NCBI GenBank assembly: GCA_964596185.1
Contig: CAZQUE010000011.1
Location: 1-64,000 of the forward strand
DNA length: 64,000 nucleotides
DNA from: DYKG01 sp964596185
Lineage (GTDB): Bacteria; Muiribacteriota; Ozemobacteria; Ozemobacterales; Ozemobacteraceae
Direction of reading: 5' to 3'
Shown here: positions 16,248-25,276 of the stretch, piece after piece
How the letters are laid out: each line of letters begins with the position of its first letter
Numbering within the stretch: the stretch's first letter is position 1
The notes under the pieces: generated by a model
The model's database searches: none
The model's input: the letters and a program-made list of their open reading frames with translations, nothing else
Told to the model about the DNA's origin: nothing
Made by a program: the position numbers and the translations under genes

Positions 16248-18661
16248 TGCAGGAAAAAGAGGCTCTCAGATTCAGTCCTGCCAAGATTCTGTTGCTGGCG
16301 ATATTGCTGGTTGCCATTCTGCCTGTTTTAATTTTGTCTCTGGCAGAAATTAGCATAAGAAGCCTGGCGCCATTGCCTCCCACCAGTTTTTTCATAAAAG
16401 ATAAGCTTGCCGATGGCACAGAAGTCTTTAGAGCCAATTATCTTGCAGCAAAGCGTTTTTTTCCTGGAAATTTGGCAAGAAAGCCCCTGCCCGAAGTTTT
16501 TTCGGTAATCAAGCCCCCCAAAGGCCTGCGAATATTCATTCTCGGTGAATCTGCGGCTCGTGGCGAATTTCTTGCGGATTTCTCTTTTGCACGAATTCTA
16601 GAAGCGGTTTTGCAGAAAAACAATCCCGACTTTCAGATAGAGGTGATCAACACGGGCATTCCAGCGATCAACAGCTGGGTTATCAACGAAATCACCTCGG
16701 AAATTGTCAACTATCAGCCTGATCTGGTAATAGTTTTCGCCGGTCACAATGAGTTTATCGGCCCATACGGTCCTGCTTCAGTTTTCAGCGGCAATGCCGG
16801 GCGTCTGGCTGCCAAAGCTGGAATCGCGGCATCGTCGCTGCATTTAATTCGTCTTTTGCAATCTGAATCTCTACCAGAAGATCTAGGTCAAGGCTGGCGC
16901 GGACTTGATATGTTCAGCAAGAACAGTATTGCCGCTGATGACGAGCGGATCAGCACTTGCAAAGAGAACTGGCAGAAAAACCTTGATGACATTACTGCTA
17001 AGCTTTCACAAGAATCAATTAAAACAATCGTTTGTTCGGTACCGGTCAACTTTCGAGATTGCCCCCCATTCAACTCAGACTTCATCAATGATGATTTAAA
17101 AAAGAAACTTGAAACACTCAAAGATTCTTTTCTAAAGAAAAACTGGCCGAAATTGGCGCAGGCGTTTTCGGACAATCAACAAAGTTTTTCCGGGCATGCC
17201 CTTGCCCACTGGCTTGGAGCCCAGGCTCAATTACAACTTGGCAACATTGAGGCTGCCCGCGACCTCTTTTATCTGGCTTTAAACCTGGATACATTCAGGG
17301 TAAGAATGCTTCCGGCCTTTAATCGCATCGCCATGGAAACAGCAAATAAGTATCGGGCACAGTTCGTCGATCTGCATGAAGCATTTGAAAAGGCTTCAAA
17401 CAACCGGCTCATTGGCGAAGAACTGGTTTACGATCATGTGCACCTGACCGAGACCGGCCATTATCTTGCTGCCAGGGAATTATATGCTGGCATTGCCTCG
17501 GCCGGCATTATTACAGAAAAGGCTTTTGAAAAAAGCTTTCCCGAAAAAGGTGCTGTCTGGCGATTGCTTGGATTTTCTGACACAGATAAAATTCACAATT
17601 TGAGCAATATTATCGCCAGCTTCAAAACTCCCCCATTCAGCCGACAATTTGCTAACGAGATTCGAGTGCAAAGATTTCAGAAGGAACTCGATGAGATAAA
17701 AAAACGCGATCAGAAAGAGCAGATAGCAGCATCAATTTACAATACTACTGCTTCTTTGAACAACTTCAAAAAAGATTACCGCAGCTCACTCAGACTTGCC
17801 CAGATTTACATGCAAAGCGGCCATTCTGCTGAAGCTCAGGCCTATTTCAATGTTTCCCTGAAGAACAACCCCTTCAATATCGATGCGCTGAACAATCTTG
17901 GCACTCTTTTTTACGCCAATGGGCATATAGAAGAAAGTCGCAAACTATTCAACAAAGCCCTGCACCTGGCACCCAATTTTGCAAATGCCCATTTCAATCT
18001 GGCACTTTGTGCCAGCAAAGAAAATAGAATCGAACAGGCAATAGATCACTATCTGGCCGCGATCAGAATTGAGCCGGGCTACGCCGCGGCAATGCGCAAC
18101 CTGGCCAATCTGTATTTCGAGAAAAAGGAATATTTAACCGCAGAAATGTATTATCAGATGGCCTTCAGCGAGAATCCAGATGATATTAATTCTCTCATTG
18201 GATCAGGCAACGCGGCTCTAGCCAAAAAAGAGCTCGATCGTGCCAGAGAAACATTTGAAAACGTCATTCATTTTTTCCCGGATCGTCCCGAGGGCTATTA
18301 CAGCCTGGGCATCCTGCATGAAAAGCACAATCGAATCGACGTTGCCATTCCTTTCCTGGTTACAGCCTTGCAGCGATTCAAACACAAGCCATCGGCAGAT
18401 AGGGTTTTCAACCTAATTGCTTCCGGTAAGCTTGCTACAAGCACAGAAAATCTGCAAAGCATTGCTCTGGCCTGTTGTGAAACCAGTGAATATGCTGACC
18501 CATGGCATCTTCAACTACTTGCAGTCACCTGTGCGGAAAACGGCGAAAAAGAGCGGGCAGATTCACTGCTTCACCAGGCATTGCCGCTTGCCAGGAAACT
18601 TAACGAGACCGTCCTGGTTAATGATCTTGAACAAAGCATTCGCGCCCTTAACAGCCAATGA
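16247..18661 (+). CDS. Membrane-anchored SGNH hydrolase-like protein with TPR repeats
   Basis: A protein of 804 residues. After an N-terminal membrane helix (about residues 13-32) comes an SGNH/GDSL-type esterase domain with block I as ILGESAARGE (Ser102), block III as FAGHNEFIG and the catalytic Asp-x-x-His as DHVHLTETGH. About six tetratricopeptide repeats fill residues 520-780, for example NIDALNNLGTLFYANGHIEE. The ATG at 16247 overlaps the DUF5989 stop. A much longer in-frame reading from 16145 would cover DUF5989 and is rejected. SGNH domains in such modules may attach or remove acyl groups on the carbamoylated product; the substrate is unknown. Confidence 0.8.
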   Translation: MQEKEALRFSPAKILLLAILLVAILPVLILSLAEISIRSLAPLPPTSFFIKDKLADGTEVFRANYLAAKRFFPGNLARKPLPEVFSVIKPPKGLRIFILGESAARGEFLADFSFARILEAVLQKNNPDFQIEVINTGIPAINSWVINEITSEIVNYQPDLVIVFAGHNEFIGPYGPASVFSGNAGRLAAKAGIAASSLHLIRLLQSESLPEDLGQGWRGLDMFSKNSIAADDERISTCKENWQKNLDDITAKLSQESIKTIVCSVPVNFRDCPPFNSDFINDDLKKKLETLKDSFLKKNWPKLAQAFSDNQQSFSGHALAHWLGAQAQLQLGNIEAARDLFYLALNLDTFRVRMLPAFNRIAMETANKYRAQFVDLHEAFEKASNNRLIGEELVYDHVHLTETGHYLAARELYAGIASAGIITEKAFEKSFPEKGAVWRLLGFSDTDKIHNLSNIIASFKTPPFSRQFANEIRVQRFQKELDEIKKRDQKEQIAASIYNTTASLNNFKKDYRSSLRLAQIYMQSGHSAEAQAYFNVSLKNNPFNIDALNNLGTLFYANGHIEESRKLFNKALHLAPNFANAHFNLALCASKENRIEQAIDHYLAAIRIEPGYAAAMRNLANLYFEKKEYLTAEMYYQMAFSENPDDINSLIGSGNAALAKKELDRARETFENVIHFFPDRPEGYYSLGILHEKHNRIDVAIPFLVTALQRFKHKPSADRVFNLIASGKLATSTENLQSIALACCETSEYADPWHLQLLAVTCAENGEKERADSLLHQALPLARKLNETVLVNDLEQSIRALNSQ

Positions 18662-18692
18662 TCCGGCGCAAATTTTTACTCAGGAGCTTTTA

Positions 18693-19451
18693 ATGAAACA
18701 ACTACTGATATGTCTGCTGATCTGCACACTTTTTTCAACTGCGCTGAAAGCAGATGAATTGAGTAGTTCAACCAGAGCATTAAGCGCCATTGATCTGGTT
18801 AAAAAAGTCGAAACCCAATATCAGGGTGAAACTTCGCATGGTCGAATGAAAATGAGTATTAAAAATCGAAACTGGTCAAGAACTCTGATAATCGAAAGCT
18901 GGTCAGAGGGTCGCGACAAAATGCTCACCAAAATTCTGTCTCCGATAAAAGAGCGGGGAACCTGTACTCTGAAGGTTGATGACGATATCTGGAACTACAT
19001 TTCCAGAATTGATCGTCTGATTAAGATTCCATCAAGCCTGATGGGCGACAGCTGGATGGGTAGCCATTTAACCAATGACGACCTGGTAAAAGAAAACAAA
19101 ATTGACCGACTGTATGATCTTAAAATAACATCTGAAACCCCGGAAGAAATAGCCATAACCGGGATCCCCCTTCCTGAAGCGGCGGTGGTCTGGGGTAAAA
19201 TCATTTACCGCATCGACCCAGTCAAGCTCGTTCCCATCGAAGTCGAATATTATGATGAAGACGAGAAGATTGTTCGCACCATGGAATTTTCTGAGGTTAA
19301 ACAGGTCGAGCAGCGATGGTTACCAATGCGCATGCGTATTCAACCGATAGAAAAACCCGAGGAATACACAGAAATGCTTTATGAGGAAATCGACTTTAAC
19401 GTTAAGCTCGATGCCAATCTATTTTCAATCAAAAACTTGAGAAATCGATGA
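18693..19451 (+). CDS. LolA-like outer membrane lipoprotein-sorting protein
   Basis: A 252-residue periplasmic protein with a signal peptide (LLICLLICTLFSTALKA). The body matches the LolA-like family annotated as outer membrane lipoprotein-sorting protein: KILSPIKERGTCTL, the WNYISRIDRLIKI strand, MGSHLTNDDLVKE and the late VEYYDEDEK segment. The open-barrel fold of this family carries lipids or lipidated proteins. CAGGAG before ATG 18693 decides the start. The stop overlaps the first permease gene, and the set permease-permease-ATPase-barrel follows, so it is probably the periplasmic carrier of that transporter. Confidence 0.85.
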   Translation: MKQLLICLLICTLFSTALKADELSSSTRALSAIDLVKKVETQYQGETSHGRMKMSIKNRNWSRTLIIESWSEGRDKMLTKILSPIKERGTCTLKVDDDIWNYISRIDRLIKIPSSLMGDSWMGSHLTNDDLVKENKIDRLYDLKITSETPEEIAITGIPLPEAAVVWGKIIYRIDPVKLVPIEVEYYDEDEKIVRTMEFSEVKQVEQRWLPMRMRIQPIEKPEEYTEMLYEEIDFNVKLDANLFSIKNLRNR

Positions 19452-20680
19452 AGATTTATTTAAAACTCGCATGGCGCAACCTTTGGCGCAATCGAAGGCG
19501 CACTCAATTAACCATGGGAGCGATGATTTTTGCATGCTGCATTCTGGTTTTCTCTCTCGGCTATTACGACGGAATCCTGTGGAATCTCATCAATAACGCA
19601 ACCGAGCGAGAAAATGGTCACATCTGTCTAGCCAGACAAGGCTATTACGCAAATCCCTCGCTGGCTGATCATATAGATGCAGAAAACAGATTCAAGATAG
19701 CAAGCGATTTAAAAACTCCAATAAAGGGTATCTGCCCAAGAATCAATGCTTTTGCTCTTCTCAGCTGCGGGGAAGAACAGAACAATCGTACTCAGCCATC
19801 ACAAATCATTGGGGTTGACTTCAAAGCAGAAAAGGCCTGCAGCAGGATTGCCCAGGATATGATTGACGGCACTTTTCTCAGCGGCGAAGCTGGTGAGATT
19901 ATTATCGGTAATAGTCTTGCACAAAGGCTAAAAGCCAAAACCGGCAGCGAAATTGTACTGTTCGGCAGTGCCGCAGATGGTTCTATTGCCTCAGAGATCC
20001 TCATTGTAAAAGGTGTTTTTTCATCTGGAGACAATCTGCGCGACTCTGCCCTTGCATTCATCAATCTGAGGCAAGCTCAGGAAATTTTCGTTCTCGAGGA
20101 AAAAATTCATAGTCTAAGGCTCTTTTTGCGAGATCCCATGCAAGCAGAAGAAATCTCCAGTCAGCTGACTAAAGCAAGTCAATTGGAAGCAACCGCCTGG
20201 CAAAAAATGTTTCCACAGGTTGCGGATTTATTAAAAATCTGGCTCAGCATACAGATTTTCACCACGGCAATGTATTATATCGCGCTGGCACTGATAACTT
20301 TCAATACCATGTTCATGTCATTCATCGAACGAAAGCGTGAATTTGCAATACTTAAAGCCATCGGCATGAATAAATTTGGCATGGGCAGTTTGATTATGTT
20401 CGAAAGTCTTATGATGTCAGGAATTTCGGCGATAATTGGCGCATTCATCGGTTCTGCCGCAAATGTTTACTTTTTTCATTATCCCTATGACCTCAGCAGT
20501 TGGATGTCAACCATTTCATGGGGCGGCTCGACGATGAAGCCCCTGCTGTTTTGCGTCCCGTCAGCAACTTCTTTATTCATGCCTATCACCGCGATGCTTG
20601 TTCTGGGTGTTTTCGTCGCGTTAATCCCGAATTATAGACTTTACCGGCTAAAACCGGTTGAAGCCTTACGGGAGGGTTGA
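19448..20680 (+). CDS. ABC transporter permease, FtsX/LolE-like (first copy)
   Basis: A 410-residue inner-membrane protein with the MacB/LolC topology: one N-terminal helix after LAWRNLWRNRRRTQL, a large periplasmic domain (about residues 45-270) and three C-terminal helices (around TTAMYYIALALITFNTMF, SLMMSGISAIIGAFIG and MPITAMLVLGVFVALIP), ending in the FtsX-type KPVEALREG. Overlaps of 4 bases at both ends tie it to its neighbours. It is related in sequence to the next gene, so the pair may form a heterodimeric permease like LolC/LolE. Confidence 0.9.
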   Translation: MKIYLKLAWRNLWRNRRRTQLTMGAMIFACCILVFSLGYYDGILWNLINNATERENGHICLARQGYYANPSLADHIDAENRFKIASDLKTPIKGICPRINAFALLSCGEEQNNRTQPSQIIGVDFKAEKACSRIAQDMIDGTFLSGEAGEIIIGNSLAQRLKAKTGSEIVLFGSAADGSIASEILIVKGVFSSGDNLRDSALAFINLRQAQEIFVLEEKIHSLRLFLRDPMQAEEISSQLTKASQLEATAWQKMFPQVADLLKIWLSIQIFTTAMYYIALALITFNTMFMSFIERKREFAILKAIGMNKFGMGSLIMFESLMMSGISAIIGAFIGSAANVYFFHYPYDLSSWMSTISWGGSTMKPLLFCVPSATSLFMPITAMLVLGVFVALIPNYRLYRLKPVEALREG

Positions 20681-21918
20681 AAATGCTGTGGTTAAAACTT
20701 GCCTGGCGAAACATCTGGCGCAATCCCGGTCGCACACTTATTCAGCTCCTGGCAATTGCCGGAAGCCTGGCCCTGGCAATCTGGCTAGAAAACATTACCC
20801 GTGGTTCTTATGACAAAATGATCAACGATGGTGTCAGAATGGGAAGTGGACACCTCAGCCTGCATCATCCGCAATACCCTGATCAGCGACTATTAGAATT
20901 GGTTTTCAATGCCGACAAAGGTCTTGAAGTGACCGCCGATATTTCAGGGGTCTGCGCTCGGCTACCCAGACTTCATGCATCAGGACTGGCCAAAAGCAGT
21001 CAGGATTCGAAGGCAACTATTTTGCTTGGCGTTGATTTTTCAGCTGAAAAGTCGATAAACCCTGTTTTAGCTTCGAGCAGACTTGTTGCAGGGAAAATAC
21101 CTGATGATGAAGACACTGGTCTGGCCTATGTTGGTTCGGGTTTGTGTCAGTCTCTTCGTCTGGGCATCGGCAACAAATTCGTCGTCATGATGCAGGATTT
21201 CAAAGGAGAGATCGCATCGAAGCTTTTTCGCATCGGCGGGATTTTTAAAAGTGGCGTACAACAATTGGACAACTCGACGATTTTCGTAAATCGAAAAGCA
21301 TTAGGAAAAGCTTTAGGCGACGAAAGACTGGTGCATGAAATCGCCCTGATTCTTGATGATCGCCACAGTTTGCAGCAGAATCTTAGACAACTCCAGCAAA
21401 AATGTTCCGGGCAAAACAGATTCGCCGCCTTTTCCTGGGAAACAACCTCAAAACAACTGGCCGACGCAATAAAAATGGACCACTCACAGCTGGAAATTAT
21501 GTTGCTTATTTTTTTCATTCTCGTAGCGATTGGTACGGTTAACCTTCTGCTAATGAGTGTAATCGAGCGAACTCGAGAATTCGGCCTGCTGCAGGCACTT
21601 GGGCTTGGTCGGAATGGTATAAGAAAACTTATCTTCGCTGAGTCTCTGGTTCTGGGTGTTACCGGATGCATCGCAGGACTGGTTGTTGGCACAATTTTGA
21701 GCCTTTATACCTGGCATTATGGCCTTGATTTAAGCAGCATGTTCGGCCCTCAGGAAGTTGCGGGCATGCTTTTCGAACCTGTAATAAAAAGCATTTGGGA
21801 ATGGAAAGCCATGCTAAGCATGACGATGATGATGCTTTTGTTGGTAATTGCCGCGTCTCTTTACCCGACCAATAAGGCCCTGCGTATCGGTCCGGCTGAA
21901 GCGATGCGCTTGTATTGA
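20677..21918 (+). CDS. ABC transporter permease, FtsX/LolE-like (second copy)
   Basis: A 413-residue protein with the same design as the preceding gene: LAWRNIWRNPGRTL, N-terminal helix, periplasmic domain with LGVDFSAEKSINP (compare GVDFKAEKACS in the first copy), then three C-terminal helices and the ending RIGPAEAMRLY. VNLLLMSVIERTREFGLLQ is the characteristic FtsX loop after the second helix. The pair probably arose by gene duplication. Confidence 0.9.
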   Translation: MKMLWLKLAWRNIWRNPGRTLIQLLAIAGSLALAIWLENITRGSYDKMINDGVRMGSGHLSLHHPQYPDQRLLELVFNADKGLEVTADISGVCARLPRLHASGLAKSSQDSKATILLGVDFSAEKSINPVLASSRLVAGKIPDDEDTGLAYVGSGLCQSLRLGIGNKFVVMMQDFKGEIASKLFRIGGIFKSGVQQLDNSTIFVNRKALGKALGDERLVHEIALILDDRHSLQQNLRQLQQKCSGQNRFAAFSWETTSKQLADAIKMDHSQLEIMLLIFFILVAIGTVNLLLMSVIERTREFGLLQALGLGRNGIRKLIFAESLVLGVTGCIAGLVVGTILSLYTWHYGLDLSSMFGPQEVAGMLFEPVIKSIWEWKAMLSMTMMMLLLVIAASLYPTNKALRIGPAEAMRLY

Positions 21919-21929
21919 AAGGAAATCCA

Positions 21930-22613
21930 ATGGCAACGGTGGCACTGAAAAAAGTTTCGCGAACTTACGGGGATGGCTCGGTAAAAGTAAATGCCGTAGA
22001 TCAATTAGACTTAAATGTCGAGCCAGGCGAATTTTCGGTTCTTGCAGGACCTTCCGGAAGCGGCAAATCTACACTGCTAAATCTTATTGGCGGGCTTGAT
22101 CGCCCCACTCTCGGCGAAGTTTTTTTGAATGATGAATCGATGAACGAAAAAACCGACGACGAATTGACACAACAGAGACTTCACAAGATCGGCTTCGTTT
22201 TCCAGGCTTACAATCTGATTCCAGTGCTTACGGCATACGAAAACGTCCAGTTCATTCTCCAGATTCAAGGGGTTCCAGATTCGGAACACCGCGACCGAAT
22301 AATGCCATTATTAATTGAACTTGGTCTTGAGGGGCTCGAAAATCGTCGACCTCCAGAGCTCAGCGGCGGGCAGCAGCAGCGAGTTGCCGTTGCCAGAGCT
22401 ATTGTTGGCAGGCCCACAATAATTCTTGCGGACGAGCCAACTGCAAATCTTGACAGTGAAACCGCAATCAGCCTGTTAAGTATGATGGAAAAACTCAATC
22501 AGGAACAGAAAGTTACTTTTCTTTTCAGCTCACATGATCCAAGGGTTATCGATATTGCCCGACGAGTTATCACTCTTCGTGATGGCAGAATTTTCGAGGA
22601 TCATTTAAAATAA
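21930..22613 (+). CDS. ABC transporter ATPase, LolD/MacB type
   Basis: A 227-residue nucleotide-binding subunit. Walker A is GPSGSGKST, the Q-loop is GFVFQAYNLIPVLTAYENV, the signature is LSGGQQQRVAVARAI, Walker B is IILADEPTANLD and the H-loop is FSSHDPR. This is the LolD/MacB subclass that powers FtsX-type permeases by mechanotransmission. The ATG at 21930 with AAGGAAA is preferred over an in-frame TTG that overlaps the permease. It directly follows the two permeases, and its stop overlaps the next start (TAATG). Confidence 0.94.
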   Translation: MATVALKKVSRTYGDGSVKVNAVDQLDLNVEPGEFSVLAGPSGSGKSTLLNLIGGLDRPTLGEVFLNDESMNEKTDDELTQQRLHKIGFVFQAYNLIPVLTAYENVQFILQIQGVPDSEHRDRIMPLLIELGLEGLENRRPPELSGGQQQRVAVARAIVGRPTIILADEPTANLDSETAISLLSMMEKLNQEQKVTFLFSSHDPRVIDIARRVITLRDGRIFEDHLK

Positions 22614-23905
22614 TGCGTCAAAAACCAAATTCAATGAAATCCGTATTGTCTTGCCAACAATACGTTTCATGCAAATTTGCACGCATGCGTTTTTTGCCGT
22701 GGATTCTACTAATATATTTTCTTCTGCCGCCAGGCCAGGTTTTTGCGCAGCATTTCAGCGTCGCTTCACGAGCAATTTTCAATGCCAGCAATTGGCCACT
22801 TGCTTACCGAAAAGCCCTAAATTTATCGACCTGTTCTTATCAGCTTCAGTCGCTTAATCGGCTAATTTACAGCAATCATTTTTCAAATTTCAGATTAAAG
22901 TTTGAAGTTGAGATGGCCGGCACACATACTTCCGATCCTGGAGCAACCGCTAATTGGCAAACAGATAGACGGCCAACCGGATTCAAAAGAATAAAATCGG
23001 ACTCGATTTTGACCAGCCAGGATCACCATCGCCTCAGTTCAGAAATTGAAAGACTAGAAATCAGTTTCAGTTATGGCAAGTTTGATTTTCAAATTGGCCG
23101 ACAACCGGTAAGCTTTGGAACAAGCCACTTCGTTTCCGTGATGGATATTCTTTCACCCTTTCATCCAGGCTACCTCGACGGTTCATACAAGCCTGGAATC
23201 GACGCCTTGAGAATAAGAACCCTCGCCGGCACGACCGGAGAGGCAGAACTGATTTTTGCAGCAGGCGAGAATTCAGCTGACAATGCGGTCATTGGTCGCT
23301 GGCGCGATACTTTTTCCGGATTCGACTTTGAATTTACCGGTGGCAGATTCAGGAGTCGAAACTTTTTTGCAGCAGGCTGGGAAGGGGAAAGAAGGTCGAT
23401 CAACTTCTGGGGGGAAGTTGGCTTTTTCACGAGAAAATCAGGCACAGACACACATTTTGGTGGCATTTCCGACGATTTTGCCATTTCATTTATCACTGGA
23501 ATCGAGAAGGATACCGGTAATGACTGGCGCCACGGGCTTGCTTTTTTTCACCAGGATTTTGGCACAAGAAGGCGCGACGAATTGCCTCTGGCCTACCAGA
23601 CAGGACCACTTAAACAAGGCTGGATGCACCTTGCCGGAAGCGACTATCTTATCATCAATAGCAGCAAAGAAATTTCGCCACTCATAAACTTGAATTTAAA
23701 CAGCATGTTAAGTCTGATCGACCGTTCTCTTCTATTTCAGCCGGTATTGAACATCAGTCTTGACGATGAATCCGATATTTCCATTTTTGCCTGGCTTAAT
23801 TCAGGGAGTCGCCCGACACCCGCTCCTTTGGGGCTGGTGGGCATTTCCACTGAGTTTGGTGCGTTTCCATCAGGTGCGGGTTTTATTCTGCGCCGTTTTT
23901 TCTGA
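22613..23905 (+). CDS. Predicted outer-membrane beta-barrel protein
   Basis: A secreted protein of 430 residues, or 406 from the ATG at 22685, which directly precedes the signal peptide (LPWILLIYFLLPPGQVFAQ). The rest alternates short amphipathic strands rich in aromatic residues, for example LEISFSYGKFDFQIGRQPVSFG, and ends in a C-terminal Phe (LRRFF), all typical of an outer-membrane barrel. The GRQPVSFG segment recalls DUF1302-like or alginate-export-type porins, but no family is firmly recognised. As the last gene of the LolA-like/FtsX/ATPase set it is the likely outer-membrane partner. Confidence 0.6.
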   Translation: MRQKPNSMKSVLSCQQYVSCKFARMRFLPWILLIYFLLPPGQVFAQHFSVASRAIFNASNWPLAYRKALNLSTCSYQLQSLNRLIYSNHFSNFRLKFEVEMAGTHTSDPGATANWQTDRRPTGFKRIKSDSILTSQDHHRLSSEIERLEISFSYGKFDFQIGRQPVSFGTSHFVSVMDILSPFHPGYLDGSYKPGIDALRIRTLAGTTGEAELIFAAGENSADNAVIGRWRDTFSGFDFEFTGGRFRSRNFFAAGWEGERRSINFWGEVGFFTRKSGTDTHFGGISDDFAISFITGIEKDTGNDWRHGLAFFHQDFGTRRRDELPLAYQTGPLKQGWMHLAGSDYLIINSSKEISPLINLNLNSMLSLIDRSLLFQPVLNISLDDESDISIFAWLNSGSRPTPAPLGLVGISTEFGAFPSGAGFILRRFF

Positions 23906-23946
23906 AGCTCAGAGATCGATGACCAGGATTTTTTCAATTTTTTGGT

Positions 23947-23975
23947 CTTAATTCTGAGCAGAAAAGTGTCGATAG
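23947..23975 (+). promoter_or_regulatory. Sigma-28-like promoter before flgI
   Basis: CTTAAT at 23947-23952, 15 bases, GTCGATAG at 23968-23975: both boxes and the spacing are identical to those before pilM. It lies about 55 bases upstream of the flgI start. Confidence 0.6.
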
Positions 23976-24029
23976 TATTTCCAGAGTCTGATATTTTCGG
24001 GCAAAAATAATAAGGAAGCAAATCTGAAC

Positions 24030-25139
24030 ATGGAAGTAACCAGAGCAACAATGTCATCGCACAAAAAACTCAGTGCAATTCTGATAGTTTTCAGCATCCT
24101 TCTGACCTTTTCAAGCGCACCAGCTTATCCACAGGCTCAGGTTCGAATAAAAGACATTGCCCGCTTCAGCGGCGACCGTGAGTATCAGTTGATCGGCTAC
24201 GGTCTGGTGACAGGCCTGGACGGAACCGGCGACAAGAGTGCCATGAGCATTGAGATGATTCGTGGCATGTTGCAGAACATGGGTATGGAGCTTTCAGCCA
24301 ACCAGATTCAGACCAAGAATTGTGCCGCAGTTGTCGTAACTGCCATGCTGCCTTCTTACGGCAGGCCAGGCGAATCTTTTCCGATCACTATCAGCTCGAT
24401 AGGTGATGCTAAAAGCCTTGCCGGAGGTGTATTGTTACCGACCCTTCTGAAAGGCGGTGACGGTCAGGTCTATGCCGTTGCTCAAGGACACATTTCCATC
24501 GGAGGCTTCGATGCCGGCAGAGGTGGGGCCGGAGCTGCGGCGCAAGCGGGACAGAAAAATCACCTGACTGTGGGGCACATTCCGCAGGGCGCGATCATGG
24601 AAAGGGGAGTCGAAGACAAATTCGCCCGTAATGGCAAATTCAACATTCTTCTTGAAAACAAAGACAGTACGCTGACCAGACAGGTTAAAGAAGCCATCGA
24701 CCGTCGCTATGGTTTGGGCTGGGCACGTATCACCAACCCCGGAACTGTAGAAGTGCGGGTACCAACCAGTCTTATGGAAGATCCGGTTTCCTTTGCGGCA
24801 ACAATTGAAGATTTGTCCCTCTCTGTAGAGGAACCAAATCGAGTGGTTATCAACGAACGCACTGGCACGGTAATAGTCGGAAACAATGTGCGCATCAGTC
24901 GAGTTGTCATTTCGCACAGCGGTATACGCATTGAGATTGACGATCCGAACCAGTCAGGAAATCGCAATTCCAGACAAAATCCAAAGACTGCGAGCATGAT
25001 CGAGGTTCAGGGTGAAACAACCGTGAATGATCTCGTCGAAGCGTTGAATGCAGTCGGTGCATCCCCCAAAGATTTAATAGCGATCTTTCAGGCAATCAAT
25101 GCCGCTGGCGCTCTTCACGGCGAGCTGAAAGTAATGTAA
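24030..25139 (+). CDS. flgI: Flagellar P-ring protein FlgI
   Basis: FlgI builds the periplasmic P ring around the rod. The 369-residue length is normal. After the signal peptide (ILLTFSSAPAYPQA) come VRIKDIARFSGDREYQLIG, GYGLVTGLDGTGDKS, NCAAVVVTAMLPSYGRPGE, VAQGHISIGGF, GAIMERGVED and the C-terminal VNDLVEALNAVGASPKDLI. The ATG at 24030 has AAGGAAG upstream; an ATG at 24051 is an alternative. It is separated from flgH by a block of nine non-flagellar genes. Confidence 0.97.
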   Translation: MEVTRATMSSHKKLSAILIVFSILLTFSSAPAYPQAQVRIKDIARFSGDREYQLIGYGLVTGLDGTGDKSAMSIEMIRGMLQNMGMELSANQIQTKNCAAVVVTAMLPSYGRPGESFPITISSIGDAKSLAGGVLLPTLLKGGDGQVYAVAQGHISIGGFDAGRGGAGAAAQAGQKNHLTVGHIPQGAIMERGVEDKFARNGKFNILLENKDSTLTRQVKEAIDRRYGLGWARITNPGTVEVRVPTSLMEDPVSFAATIEDLSLSVEEPNRVVINERTGTVIVGNNVRISRVVISHSGIRIEIDDPNQSGNRNSRQNPKTASMIEVQGETTVNDLVEALNAVGASPKDLIAIFQAINAAGALHGELKVM

Positions 25140-25184
25140 AAACTTTTTTGAATCGAGATCTGACAAATTATTTGGTTGCAGCAC

Positions 25185-25214
25185 TTGCGATTTAAGCCAG
25201 GGGTATGATATAAC
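25185..25214 (+). promoter_or_regulatory. Sigma-70-type extended -10 promoter before the TPR gene
   Basis: TTGCGA at 25185-25190 and TATAAC at 25209-25214 with an 18-base spacer, and a TG one base before the -10 (TGATATAAC). It is 62 bases upstream of the TPR gene start. Confidence 0.5.
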
Positions 25215-25276
25215 TTACTGAAATAGTTTGATGTTTTTATTCAGACAGGATTTTCCCACTGTGAGGTTCCCCACAA

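Noticed and set aside
18417..18692. Longer N-terminus for the LolA-like protein
   Set aside because: It overlaps the SGNH-TPR gene; ATG 18693 has CAGGAG and directly begins a signal peptide.
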